The position numbers were made by a program, and so were the translations under genes. A stretch of DNA of 64,000 nt from Ceriagrion tenellum (Eukaryota > Arthropoda > Insecta > Odonata > Coenagrionidae): NCBI GenBank assembly GCA_963169105.1, contig OY720643.1:100141697-100205696 (forward strand), written 5' to 3'. How positions within the stretch are numbered: the first letter of the stretch is position 1; each line of letters opens with the position of its first letter. Positions 48,486 through 59,886 of this stretch are shown piece after piece. The notes under the pieces are model-generated. The model was not told the DNA's origin. It searched no databases and was given only the letters and a program-made list of their open reading frames with translations.

Positions 48486-48843
48486 CTAGAATGCTTCCAT
48501 TTGTTGTTCACGTTCTAATGCTTGAATTCGACTGATATCATCATTAGCAGTCAACGAACCGAAGATTGCTAACGAAGTAAGCTGTCCACTTTCTTTTCGG
48601 CTAACCGCGATCCCTCTTCATGTGTGTTAATTTTAACATTAATATTTCCTTCCTTCTCTTACAGAATTGCTTGAATATCACACCCGACTATTAAAGATCA
48701 GAAGTAAAAGAATTAAAATGTCATTTATTCATCCTCTTACCACTTAGATAAAATTGTCTACTCTTTGATGACACAAACAACCTATTATTTTTTAACAACA
48801 AGTCATACTTGTAATTCAATTGTTCAGCATTTTCATGAGCCAT
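48486..48843 (-). CDS. Speculative three-exon small gene or degraded coding sequence
   Basis: On the - strand an ATG at 48843 opens a frame with AHENAEQLNYKYDLLLKNN. It reaches a GTAAGAG donor at 48740, and an acceptor at 48688 restores the frame after 53 bases. A 25-base piece ends at a second GTAAGAG donor (48662), and an acceptor at 48601 gives a last exon with TSLAIFGSLTANDDISRIQA and a TAG at 48486. The model makes about 80 residues. An AATAAA lies 82 bases past the stop. Against it: the middle exon is tiny, the second acceptor lacks a pyrimidine tract, and another frame across that intron also looks coding (NINVKINTHEEGSRLAEKK), so a frameshifted pseudogene fits too. No family recognised. 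Confidence 0.2.
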
Positions 48844-48849
48844 AATTAA

Positions 48850-49350
48850 CAATTTTAATCAAAGTTCAAAATCATATACATTAATGGCGTACGCATACGG
48901 CTATCGCGTACGGGTGAATCACCTAATGACGACGCTTAAATGTTGGAGCCCTGGCCGTGTGTTAAATTAGTGGTATCGTAAAATTCAATCATCACGTCAA
49001 AAGCGTCATCAGGTCAAAAGCGCGACAGAACGAAAGTAAACTGCGTGCGACTGCGTTATCTTTGTGTCTGCGTTATTCTTCCACCCATTGAATTCATTAA
49101 CATAAGCGTAATAGGAAGTCTGTGAGCCTATCAAAGCAGAGGGACACCTCTAAATGAGAAGATTCCACGACTTCCGAGATGTAAATCGAGAATAAAATAA
49201 TTTCAATCGTGTCATTCTCACACTAGCCTTATCTTAATTATTCAAGCGATGTATGTCCGACGTGTTGTCCCAGAGTCTCGAGCGCCCCCTTTATAGTCTT
49301 TCAATAATATGTGTAACACTCTAAGTCAAAACGACCCGTGAGGTTTTGTG
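48850..49350. other. Possible regulatory stretch
   Basis: CpG-containing words cluster here, including a GTACGC/GCGTAC inverted pair around 48888-48911. I see no gene in it. It lies upstream of the speculative - strand model and could hold a promoter, but nothing proves this. Confidence 0.2.
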
Positions 49351-49356
49351 TTTTGT

Positions 49357-49593
49357 TTACTTCGCGTAATATATATTGTACAAAGCACCAAAAACTGCAC
49401 TATTAACGAAAACTGAGCAATTTACATCCCGTAAACTGAGTAATGCCTTCAAAATGAAAACCACATGCTTCAGAAGCGATATCGGCTTAGAAAGTTCAGT
49501 GAGAGCGTTCGGAGAGCCGTGGATTATACATATGGTGGTAAATAGAGGCGCCAACACGCCAACCATCTGTAACCTGACATCCGACTCATCCAC
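49357..49593 (-). CDS. Unrecognised open frame with hydrophobic segments
   Basis: A 78-codon ATG frame starting MDESDVRLQMVGVLAPLFTT, with later hydrophobic stretches around HVVFILKALLSL. The + strand is also open over almost the same span (49376-49597). I recognise no domain and cannot say which strand, if either, codes. Confidence 0.13.
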   Translation of the reverse strand: MDESDVRLQMVGVLAPLFTTICIIHGSPNALTELSKPISLLKHVVFILKALLSLRDVNCSVFVNSAVFGALYNIYYAK

Positions 49594-49599
49594 CTAATT

Positions 49600-50560
49600 T
49601 ATTCTCTTCTTGTTTGGCGTTGGAAAGCAAAACCGAGTGGACGCATTAGCGGATATTAAGCAAGAATGAATACCTTCAGTTGAAAGTTAAACCAATTCAC
49701 AGAGAAATATACTTGAAAAATTCCACGGGGCCATCCATTGGCCGCGTTTTACATAAATAAAATGCAATATAAACTTTTTTATCCCAAATAAAAATGAGTA
49801 GGGACAGCATATTAATTAAGTAACATAAAAAATAGGTTTGAGCATGTGAAATCAAACAACTAGGCCTTTGAACATTTTTCATAACTTTTTATATAAATTT
49901 GAAATTGACATGGGACATTTTAATAAAAAAGGCCTTAAATTTTTCGCAAGTACCCACTAATAAGGGTCGGCAATAAACGAGCTAAAGTTTGTAATTATTG
50001 AAAATATATTATGCAGCAGCAGAAAATATGATTGCAGTCAATGTATAGCAGCCGTCGACGAGTTTAGGACACCTTAGTAGCGAGTTGCACTTCACGGAAC
50101 TATTCGCCGATCCCGACACCCCATGTGCCCAAATTACGGGCATATAACATGATGCAGAGTATCCATCCATAGCATATCCCAAAACTACGGGAATAGCATA
50201 GATTGATCGATAGCTAATACGAGGCCATTCCTGCAATCCCCTTCGTGATACTTCAACAGGTCTTTCTCGTGTTTATCGGCCGAGAGCTGTTACACTACTT
50301 GAAAATTCTATATAGTCCCCTCGAGCCCATTACCTCCCGCATACTAGACACCTACTCGGAGTCAACCTCGTACAGCAACCTTCATCACCCCATCAAAGAA
50401 TACCATATAAATTTAAATAGTTGATTTATTCAAGATTTTGTTGCATCGGAAAGGAACGTCATTATCCATTGTATCTTCAACCTCATCTCACCCTTCTCCT
50501 CATTTTCCAGAATGATTTTGAAGACTAATTCAAGTCATAAACTCGGTCACTGCCAAGAAT
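49600..50560. other. No gene recognised
   Basis: AT-rich with no repeats of note. Confidence 0.35.
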
Positions 50561-50564
50561 TTTG

Positions 50565-50690
50565 AAAATGCTACAAAAAATTAGACCAGACGAGTGTATT
50601 AATGGAACAGAGAATAGTAGCACTAAATTTCTAGAGCCAGTAGATGCGACAAAATAAGAGCTATCATGCCGAACTGATTTTTAAATAACT
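50565..50690 (+). mobile_element. LINE fragment, CR1/Jockey-like (family 2)
   Basis: The + strand frame RPDECINGTENSSTKFLEPV followed by DATK and CRTDF aligns with the RPDMFQGDTENII...DKIREIHCRT region of the copy at 60060-61010. At base level, the stretch near 50640-50675 (GCGACAAAATAAGAG...GCCGAAC) matches that copy's GATAAAATAAGAG...GCCGAAC. It is a small internal fragment. Confidence 0.6.
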
Positions 50691-50964
50691 GCTTATCTCG
50701 ATCTGTTAGTGGCAGAAAAAAAACGAATCGAATCTCTAAGAAACCCCGTAAACTCGCAATTCAAACTTCTCCACTCCCCTTTTCTATTCATTTTTCCAAC
50801 GAATTCTAAGGTCACGGCTTGTTTCCAAACAGTCCATCGGTGGCTAGCAGGGCAGAGTGTGGACAACATACCCAGTGTTCATGATGTGGACCAAGAAATG
50901 ACTCTCTCGGTCTCATCAGTACCTTTCGGTTGGTTGCTTATTTTGGGAGGCAAGTGACAGGTTA

Positions 50965-51215
50965 GTTCTTTAGCACCATCAAGTACAGGTGAGTAGGTTT
51001 CTAAGGAAAGGTCCACGGGGGAATGGATAAGGAGTAACAGTTACCCGGCGTCGGCATTAGCCCACTTGCAATTAAAAGTACGAAGTGGACCCATTCGATG
51101 GACAGAGAAGTTTACATGAAGTGGTCTGAAAAGATTCCGTCATCTCGGTATCTGAACCCAAACCTTCGGAGTGGGAAGATAAAAATCTAAACACCACACC
51201 AGCCCTAATGATGGA
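50965..51215 (-). mobile_element. Possible SINE-like fragment
   Basis: On the - strand GGTTTGGGTTCAGATACC (about 51150-51170) resembles a B-box region and follows a GGCTGGTGTGGTGTTTAGA word that resembles an A-box. The downstream part lacks the GTTAAAC core of the other SINE-like copies, so it may be a different family or chance. Confidence 0.25.
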
Positions 51216-51612
51216 ATTACACACGATTTTAGGAACTGTAATAAAATGCAGGGTTTCACTACAGGTTGAATCTCCATGAAAAATAAATGAGAGAAAAAGA
51301 GTAAGAGAACTTCGTCGGGGTCCAACTTACAGATCCTTCAAAGACTAGTTCCTGTCGGAGGAAGGCGCCGCAGCCACCTAAAATACCTCACAATCGGAGG
51401 AATTCCAAAAAGTTTCTCCTTCCACCTCCGTTGCCGCACTCGCTCGAAACTCATCTCCTTTTCCCACGCAATCCGGCGCCTTTCCCGCCTTACGTTTTGT
51501 GCCCTTATCCATCAGCCTCACCGACGCATCCCACCACGACCGCCAACTTCCTCAAATATTTACCCCCTTCTCCCTACCGCCTTCCTGACATCGTGAAGTT
51601 TTCGCTCGGCAA

Positions 51613-51690
51613 TTCCTATTTCATCAACGGCGAGTGCATGCGAGAGCGAGACAGAATAAGAGCATTTCTGAGGGATGATCTCCATCTACG
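51613..51690 (+). repeat. Dispersed repeat, copy 1 (26-bp exact core)
   Basis: The 26 bases from TTCCTATTTCATCAACGGCG to GTGCA are identical to 53251-53276. After the core both copies pass into similar purine-rich sequence (GAGAGCGAGACAGAATAAGA here). In both copies one frame gives SYFINGEC followed by R/E-rich residues. The upstream sequence differs. Confidence 0.75.
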
Positions 51691-51747
51691 CTCCCCCACG
51701 CGGGCAGCCGGAAGGAAACGATGCTGGGGGTGTATTGATAAGCATTT

Positions 51748-51816
51748 CATCTACATCTACATGTTACTCTGCAAGCCACATCAAGGGTGTTTGGCATGAG
51801 GTGAGTTATCACCAAC
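51748..51816 (-). mobile_element. Family 2 LINE solo 3' end
   Basis: Read on the - strand, GGTGATAACTCACC, ATGCCAAACACCCTTGATG, GGCTTGCAGAGTAACATG and TAGATGTAGATG follow the 3' end of the copy ending at 57008 almost base for base. Nothing of the coding part is attached, so this is a severely 5'-truncated insertion. Confidence 0.7.
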
Positions 51817-51819
51817 ATA

Positions 51820-52840
51820 CTCGATACGAAAGTATCAACTACCAACCCCACAGAAACTATTTGTATTGATGCTAATTGAGACTAGGTTAACAAGATACAT
51901 GAGTCATTCAGTAGTCACGCAAAACATGTTGATGGTACTACGTGGTAGATTAAATAACTAGCATTACGGAGGAAATCATCTAATTACTTATTTTACCAAA
52001 TAACTAATAATAAATACTTCAAAGTCTCGTTGGCAGCCATTATGGTCTCTAATCGATCGCGGAAAAAATGGCATTAATATTCTGTCTTTCTGCAGGCTAT
52101 TTTCCCAACATTATTCCCATTCTCTGATTTGCCGTAGTAATGTAGCGTTTGTACTAAATCAACTTTGTGGGAAAATAAAAGTATTTTTAAATTTAAATAA
52201 ATGATTAAGTCTGATTTTACATGACGTTCTGAAACCGACTTCCATTCCAGTTGTTCAAATAGGCAAGTATCATTGACGAGACAATCATAACAGCCATTAG
52301 CATATCGTACTGATCTTCTCTACATGCATTCTCATGTTTTTTTAATCCTACGTCATAAAAATCCCAAATACATGCATTTCTTCCTTCTCTTTTAGAAATA
52401 CATCATTGGAGACATTTCAAAGACAGATATCTTTATTTGATGCAGAAAAGTCAGTACCCCGGCCACAACATCAACCAGAACCGAAAATATCACGTCCTAT
52501 TATACGTACGGCGAGTGTAATCTTGTATGTTGGAGAGACTATTCTGCTTAGTATTTTTGGGAGACTATAGAAAAATATGATTACAAAATAATGGACGCCT
52601 TCGAGAAATGGTGACGAAGAAGGGTAAGGAAGATGTACTAAACGGATAATTTGGAAATAGTTGAGTTCAATTTTATAGTATTTAGTCCACAAGTACGGAA
52701 AAATAAGAGCGAAGATCCAATTGAATTGATTAGTAGACATGCTGGATAGTACAAGTTGAGGTGATAATCCCAAGTGGAAAACAAACGGATGTGTGCGTGG
52801 GCCATGTTAAAGGGGTGTGCGGGGAAAAGTAACGGGATAG
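51820..52840. other. AT-rich stretch, no gene seen
   Basis: No recognised domain or repeat. Confidence 0.4.
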
Positions 52841-52847
52841 GTAAGGT

Positions 52848-53000
52848 GTGATGGCTATTTTAAGTACTGATTCGCATCCCGAGAGCCCAAGGTTAAAACC
52901 CTGGAAGTGGGTAAAGTATGAAGAGGGATCCTGGACCATACTCGTGTTTTATTAGGAGAAAAGTACACCACCCGAAGAGACGTTTTTAACGGTGACCCTT
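52848..53000 (+). mobile_element. SINE-like element, tRNA-derived type
   Basis: GATGGCTATTTTAAGTACTG resembles a tRNA A-box head. TTCGCATCCCGAGAGCCC then GGTTAAAACCC (52891-52901) follows as a B-box region, correctly spaced from it. About 80 bases further, GACGTTTTTAACGGTGACCC (52980-52999) matches the core of the two other SINE-like copies. It is the only copy with both promoter boxes visible. Confidence 0.55.
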
Positions 53001-53250
53001 TCGGCAAATTTTGTCTAGATCAGACTTATTCCGACTCCAAGTCTCTTTTCAACTTTCCTCCATTTCCCAAATAGAGTTCAATCAGATACCAACCAACCTG
53101 TCGTCAATAGCGTTAATGACCCCAGTTCTTAGTCTCCTCCCATTAAACATCCAACCAAGAAGATTCATCGGGATGCGACAGAATTAGACCATTAACTGGA
53201 GAGCTGCGGCGAGGCCTTCCTAGGATTGAAACAACGATGACGGTGATGGT

Positions 53251-53330
53251 TTCCTATTTCATCAACGGCGAGTGCAAAAGAGAACAAGAAAGAGTGAGTG
53301 AGAGAGAAGCAATGCCGAGAGAAATGATGA
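53251..53330 (+). repeat. Dispersed repeat, copy 2 (26-bp exact core)
   Basis: Second copy of the repeat at 51613, about 1.6 kb away in the same orientation. The core is followed by a longer purine-rich run (GAGTGAGTGAGAGAGAAGCA). The two copies could be fragments of one mobile element family or of a duplicated local segment. Confidence 0.75.
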
Positions 53331-53699
53331 TGTGTCTGGAGCGAAAAATCCCACGCCAAAAAAAACAACTGACTCACATTGGGCGAAATGAAAAGAGATT
53401 CGCACGATCACGCACACGACTCCACCTGCGTTAGCACACACATATACTGCGTTTGCGCAGCGGTGCAAGCTTCAATGCCGATGCACATCAATTTCTCTCC
53501 CTCACACATTCTTTTGTTTATTCCGTCGCTCAAAAAATACTTTTCACGTAATTCCATTCTTTTTTCTCACCACCGTGCCTCTCTGCACTTTCGAATTTCC
53601 TCGTTGCTTTGCAGCAATGCAAAGAAAAAAATCAAATTTCCCGCAGCGAAGAATGAGTTTTTTGTCCCATACCACCTTTGTTGATCTACCTCATAAGCC

Positions 53700-55790
53700 A
53701 TCTTCCTGTAATCTGCGGACAGTGAAAAAACAAAAGTATATTCGCTTTTGTTCATTCATTGGCGTTCAGTTTTGTTATACCCATCATCTAACTCATTAAT
53801 TTAGTCCATCTCAAGAATTTTAAAACCTTTTATCCTTGAATCACCTTTTTTGCAATTCACTCATTTTCTAAACAGAGGCTTCATTAATTGTATACTTACT
53901 GATACATTTTCAAAGAGCCTCTTCCTACAAAATTCCTACTTTTGTTGAAACTCATCTTCGTTGTCCTACGATCTCCTATCGTTACTGAAAAGATTCTTAA
54001 CCCATTTACATTTGTCTCCCTTATTTTACCATGAAACCTGTCCCGATCGTTTGATGCATTAATTTCTTACAATATCCAGGCGATCGGGTGTTGTATCGTT
54101 AGTTTCGTCCTCTCCAGGATTATAAATGGACATTAAGCCTTACCCTAATATTATTTCTCCTTTGCTCTTTTCAGATTTATATCCTCTCTTTGAGAACATG
54201 CCGTATTTTAACGTTTCTGCACCCGAAGCATATGTATGGAACTTTTAAGCCTCATCCCTACTTCTTCGGCTTAAACGGTTTCTCATTATCTTATTCGATA
54301 TCCCAAAAGGTGCTCTCTTTTGGTAATCGATTGTTGCTAGACCTATCATCCCACTCACTTGTATAATATCTTCAAACAAGGAAGTCATATTTTATCTTTC
54401 TCAGCAAGTTTTAGCTTCCATCAATAAATTTATAATATCCTTCTTCTCCCTGTTTTATACTCAACTCTGATTAGCCAAAATTTAAATTCCGCATACGTCA
54501 TACACCGGAGGATAAAATATTTTTGAAATAATTTATCTATTCTCTCTTTTGGCTTGGCCGAATCGTTTCTTCGATTTAACCTAGCAGTCTTTTACAGCAT
54601 TTGTTACCACACCTATTCATCTCCACATATATTTATTCCTTCCTGTATCAAGATTCATCCCGTTTTGTTTCCTATTTGGTGTCACAAGGGTGAATATCGC
54701 ACCACACCATCTGCCAATATTTTTCTGCCTTACACGTTAGTTTGAAGTATTTTGGCATTTTGGATGGATTACCGGTTTTTTATATCGGAAAACTAGTTCA
54801 AATACAGAGGCATTACCTTCAGTTTGATTAATTCAAGCGTGATTTTCCCTATATTTTACCGTTCCGCTCTTTACGCCATATATTTTCAGTCTCTTACAGC
54901 GTTGCTCCCACTGGTTTTCGGAAAAATATTAATCCACGTTTTTTCACAAAATCAAAAATAATGTACATATTTGCCTGGGTAATTGTCTCATTTTTAGGAG
55001 TTTTACTCTTGCCATAAAATTAAAATAATGACGACTTTATCAGGAGAGAGAATCGGTCAAAAAAAGTCATTTCTCACATAAACCACCTAAGAGACTAATA
55101 ACTTCCAAACATACACCCACTCCTGAGTAGCTCATTCCCATCAATGTGGTATTTAATCCCACATCCTCTCCCACTTTCACTGATTTAAAGAATATTTTAC
55201 TTTCCTCTATCGATTGGTGCTTTCCCCTCTAGCCGACTCTCTTCCCTGTCAGCTTCCTCGATCTCCGAACAGGTATATTTAATCTGTATCGAATTATTCA
55301 CTCCACTAGCAACCTCTTCTTTCGTATGAAATCGTTTAAGGAGTAAATTTTCAGAAACATTCGAACTCCATAATTGTGATAATAAAACTCTGTCGAAAAT
55401 TTCATCACTCATGTGATATGCACACCATGGTTTCAACACTTGGGAATTATTTAGAAGGAACAAACCAAAAGAATCATCTTTTACGCATACCCGAACCAGA
55501 AGGAAAAAATGGGGAGGGTTTGGTAGGGAAAAGGATAAGGAACGGAGCATAGACAAGGGGTGGGAGTTTTCAGAGCAAAATGCAGGAATACACAAAGGGG
55601 GGGAAATAGAAAAAAGACGAGAACCGGTAGGGGTGATAGTAAAAAGTAATGGTTATCAGAGGGTATTATGAGGCTTGAGATTGGCCATACGGTTCTTCAT
55701 TAGGCCCATCACAAAGTTTAGAGCGATCTATATCACAATTCTTTACATGTTCATTTCCTGAGAATAGCTAATGTGAGACATTCAAGGTTT
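53700..55790. other. T-rich stretch, no gene recognised
   Basis: Pyrimidine-rich on the + strand from about 53800 to 54760, then AT-rich. The - strand frame at 55197-55595 (132 codons) has no recognised domain. Confidence 0.35.
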
Positions 55791-55799
55791 GCAATATGA

Positions 55800-56142
55800 C
55801 CGCGTCATTTCCTGAGTAAACTCAATGGGGCTGGAGGTGCGATGTAGCGAATAGCAGCAGGGGTATCACCATAATGCTTCATTTTGACGCCAGGGTACAT
55901 CTCTAGATCCAACAGTTGCGATAAAATAAGAGATACATTGCGGAACAGAAAGGTACAAAAATTTATTCTTTCCAGCACAACAAGTGACTATAATAAAACA
56001 GGAGCTCAACCCTAAGCACTTCCATTATACACTTCACCATTTCACCTCCAAAAACACCTTTTTTCACGTCAACACGGCTGAAGTGTAACACCCCCTGCCA
56101 TACGCCCCTGCGACGGCTCGCAGGGTCTTGTATAGATGTAGA
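55800..56142 (+). mobile_element. LINE copy, family 2 (C-terminal end and 3' tail)
   Basis: Near 55905 a CTCTAGATCC...GCGATAAAATAAGAGATACA stretch matches the end of the reverse transcriptase region of the copy at 60060-61010. It is followed by the same 3' region, TTTCACCTCCAAAAACACC, CCCCCTGCCATACGCC and GGCTCGCAGGG, and a GTATAGATGTAGAC tail at 56142. Coding frames are broken. The next family 2 copy starts within about 60 bases. Confidence 0.7.
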
Positions 56143-56199
56143 CATGTGTATAAGTAATGAATAATTTATAATAATGTAGAACGATGTATTGAACATAAT

Positions 56200-57008
56200 A
56201 TTCTAACTGCACGTATATGGGATTTTGAGCCTTTCATTAGAACACGTGCAGAGAAGATCAGCAAGATACGCGAAAGGCAGTTATGATAGCCTCGTCAGTG
56301 TTACTGACCTCTTGAAAGAATTAGGATGAGAATCGCTTTTAGGATATTGATTGAAAATTTGACTCAATCTTTCATGTAAATTTAAAACCAACTTATTTTC
56401 AGACGAAGTTTTTAATATCCTACGAACTCCAACATGCTATAGTAGATCTGATCATGAGACTAAAATAAGGGAAATAGATCGTAGAACAGAAAGGTTGAAA
56501 ATGTTTTTCCCGCGACCGTTAATAGACCATAATGGCAGCGTTAAGGATATAAATTAGGATAGTTGATAGGTGGTGTAGCTCATTAATTCATATTCGTCAT
56601 TATGCATGTTTCTAAACCTGCCGAGCAGTGCTAACACCATAATTTGCATGTTCCCTGAATGACTCATGCCAAGTTTTCATAGTAACATTATGGATTACTT
56701 TTGCAATTTATGCATCATTTTTAGAATTCCGATACTATGGTGCTTGTTGTTGAAAGTAAATTTCTTCACTGTAGGTACACTACAGTGCCCACACCATGTT
56801 TTGCAGGTTTCTTCCATAACTCTTGCATCACATTTACATAGTTACAGTTTAGATTTTTTAATAGTTTCTGTAGCATTTGTAGCATACCCATTATGTGTTG
56901 CATGTCAGTAAAAATTGATTTCTTCACTTTAGTTCATGTTGGCGATAAGTCACCCCTTGCCAAAGACCCTTGTGGTGGCTAGCAGGGTAATAAGTAGATA
57001 TAGATGCT
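56200..57008 (+). mobile_element. LINE copy, family 2 (reverse transcriptase C-terminus and full 3' end)
   Basis: One frame reads EHVQRRSARYAKGSYDSLVS, VTDLLKELG, stop, and later SRSDHETKIREIDRRTERLK and MFFPRPLIDHNGSV. This is the conserved end of CR1/Jockey-like ORF2, where 'FFPRTI-DWN' is typical. About 450 bases of 3' untranslated sequence follow to the shared end TTGCCAAAGACCC...GGCTAGCAGGG and a GTAGATATAGATG tail. Four or more stops show decay. Confidence 0.8.
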
Positions 57009-57049
57009 AATATTCTTTCCGTAAGAAACATATTTATGCTAACGCGGAG

Positions 57050-57950
57050 TTGCAGTTGTACACATACCGGTGTTATCTACGGGTGAGCACGTACAGCGTA
57101 AGTTTGTCCACAGCGTTCTCCGTACGGCCCAATATTGTCAAATAAATGTGAAACGCTCTACACCTTTATACCTTACGTTTCTCTCCCGAGGGAATGGTAA
57201 ACGTGAGAGGTGAAAGGAATAGAGGCTGGCGACATGTCTAAGGGTAGTGGTCTGGGGGGAGATATAGAAAGGATAGAGAGGTAGAAGGTCGGTAGGAGTA
57301 GAGTCAAGCGAGAGGTGGCATAAAAACGGAGCAGGGAGCCGACGGGAGGGAGGGAGGACACGAGAGGGCGTGGAAGACTGGGGCTAGGGGATTCAGGCCA
57401 GCCAAACTGGGTGTCGGAGCGGCTAAGAGCACGGTCGAATGTGGCTTTGGCGGGCGGAAGACATAAAAATTGGGAACGGTGAAATAATTGGAACAAAAAG
57501 AGGGCCAGGGATCTCTCAATTTTGCCGGTAACGAGAAATGAAGCCAGAAGAATGATGTGATGAACATGTATCGGAAAGAGGAGGGGGAATAGATTAAGGT
57601 GATGGGAGCGATTTTCATTCGTGAACAGATTTACGAGAAGCTTAACTTATGAGAGTTCATTAGTAATACGAACAGATAAAAAAGAAAAAAATTTATTGTG
57701 ACCGATTTAGTTTGTTGGCTATTAAATGCTACTTAAAGACGCAGCCTTATAGAACTTGGCAAATACAAAGAAATAACTCGAAAAAAATTTGTACAAATTC
57801 TTTCCTCAACGCGAAAAACATATCTTTCATATCATTACAATGGTCCCTAATGAATATCAATTCATCAAGCCGATTAAAAAAACCGGATGCACATACCATA
57901 TTTGCTTGATTCACGAATTCCACGCCAAAACATTAGCGTTTATTATAGCA
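57050..57950. other. Purine-rich block, no gene recognised
   Basis: At 57180-57610 the + strand is A/G-rich, and the - strand is open for 107 and 104 codons in two frames without a recognisable domain. Confidence 0.35.
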
Positions 57951-57953
57951 TTT

Positions 57954-57979
57954 ATGTTAACAATAGCGTTTGTTAACAT
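57954..57979. repeat. Hairpin with 9-bp stem
   Basis: ATGTTAACA and TGTTAACAT enclose ATAGCGTT. Neighbouring words TAGCGTTTATTA and TAGCGTTTGTTA suggest local duplication. Confidence 0.55.
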
Positions 57980-57989
57980 TAACTAATAA

Positions 57990-58860
57990 CGTTACGTAGA
58001 TGTTGACTGCGTGGGGTGTGGTACATGATATCAGACTTCATGATGAATGACGAAAGCGTTATTGATGGAATAACGTACTGAATTCGAATTTCTGAGTGAG
58101 GGAATATAATAAAACTAAAGATTATAAAACCGGATCCACAAGAACAACTTTTCTTTAAAAGGAGGATTCACAAGATATTCATTTACGCACAGAGATAAAA
58201 TGCGTGGGAAATGTTTTTGGTCACAATAACCCAGTGCTGATCGGAACTACTCTACCTTTTATACAATTTTGAAAACGCGGAAAGCTATAAAAATTAAAAT
58301 AATTAAATGTTTTCCCCAAAAATTTGTATATTATATCAAATATATGAATATATTCACCCAAACAATTAGAGGTAACATTATTACGCTACTTTCGCTAGGA
58401 ATATTGGTGGGGGCATTTCAAGTGAATCGCCCCACTCCAATTTAGTGGACCATTAAGAGAGTATTTTAGTAAGAGAGTACCGATATGCGAAGGACGTAGG
58501 GATGAGATGGATGATAGGCCAGAAAATGAAACACCATTAAATAAATAATAGTGATAATTCTCAGGAGACCAAACTTGGAGGAATCATATGCATAAAAAAC
58601 CATGAGAAATATTTGCAAGTATTGACACAGGTAATCCCATATCAGTAAATACATAATGGAAAGAAGATGAGAAGAAACGGATGCCGCAATGCACAGTTGA
58701 ATCTTGAGGTGCCAGGTTCATGAAGTTAGGAAGCAGACGCAATTTAGAGGCGATTGGTATTACTCAAACATGGAAGTAAATCGATAACAGGTAAAAAAAG
58801 CATAATTCGATAAAAATTATAGCTAATTACTTTTAACACAGATTTATTATTACCAAAAAT
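57990..58860. other. AT-rich stretch, no gene seen
   Basis: No recognised domain or repeat. Confidence 0.4.
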
Positions 58861-58869
58861 TCTCAAAAG

Positions 58870-59090
58870 GTTCACTTTCCCACATTCTTCACCAGTTCAT
58901 TCCTGACTCCATCCATCCTACTTTTCCCATAAACCCTATTTCCGCTTCATTAATCCAACTATCATGCTTATCCTCACATAGCGAAGTCACAAGGGAAACA
59001 ATTAAGCAGCGATTTTTGCTTCCCTACTCATTCATGACTAGATATACTCCACATACTACCAACGATTCCCCCATTAATGCATTACAGAAG
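58870..59090 (-). mobile_element. LINE fragment, RTE-like (family 1)
   Basis: On the - strand VYGKSRMDGVRNELVKN aligns with ICGKSRMDRVRNEWVIN of the copy at 9934. At base level the match to that copy is close around TCATTCCTGACTC-ATCCATC on the + strand. Upstream remnants are frameshifted. The copy stops within the C-terminal third, so it lacks the GRGRPRK box. Confidence 0.6.
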
Positions 59091-59886
59091 AAATTAGTAA
59101 AATAATTATAATGCTACAAATGATAAAACCTAGACCCGGTAACGCGTGTAACTGTTATGAACATAGCGCGGAAGTTATTCCACAAATGCCAAAGCCCAAA
59201 AGGTAATAAACTCAAAATACACTGAATCAAATCTGAAATTACGTCACGTGGTCACGTCTGAAACGTTCGGTGCAAATGTAAAACGTCAAAAGATCTTCTA
59301 GAAGTTAAAAGATATATTCCAACAAAGGCCGCCAATCATTCACTCTCATTACCTTTCTCTATCCCTTAAGGTTCTTCTCCAAAAGATTGAATAATTTATT
59401 TCCAGTAGTGGCCCATAATCTCTCGCCCAACTCACGGTCCGCTTGGCCATTCAACATTCGAGGCCTAATGGTCCGCAGGCAAAATCGTTTGATCTAACAA
59501 TAGGGAGATTTCATACTTGGTTCTCTCCTTGGTGGATTACGGGGGATTTTCAAAAGATCCATCGCCTACTCCTATAATTCTAAGAGATTAGAGGGAAGAA
59601 GGAAGAATTGCCAAGCTCAAAGTGATTCCTTGAATAAAAGGGTAAGTTCCGAATCCCTTCAGCATTCAAGGGTTGTAATCCACCGCTGGGACCTTCCCAT
59701 AATCTGAGAATGGAGCCAGGCAAGGAACTGGAAATATGCTTCCGGAAGGATGAACGAATTGATTCAACGATGGGGATTTCAAATACGCATTGATCAAGGG
59801 CATTACCCCGGCAATGCGCACAAAGACAAGTGCAACAGTAAAATCATTCAGGTATAATATTGGGAATCGAGTGGTAAATGACTTAC

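Noticed and set aside
51748..51816. Independent GATGTA microsatellite
   Set aside because: The bases next to it match the shared 3' end of family 2 LINEs, so it is the tail of an insertion.
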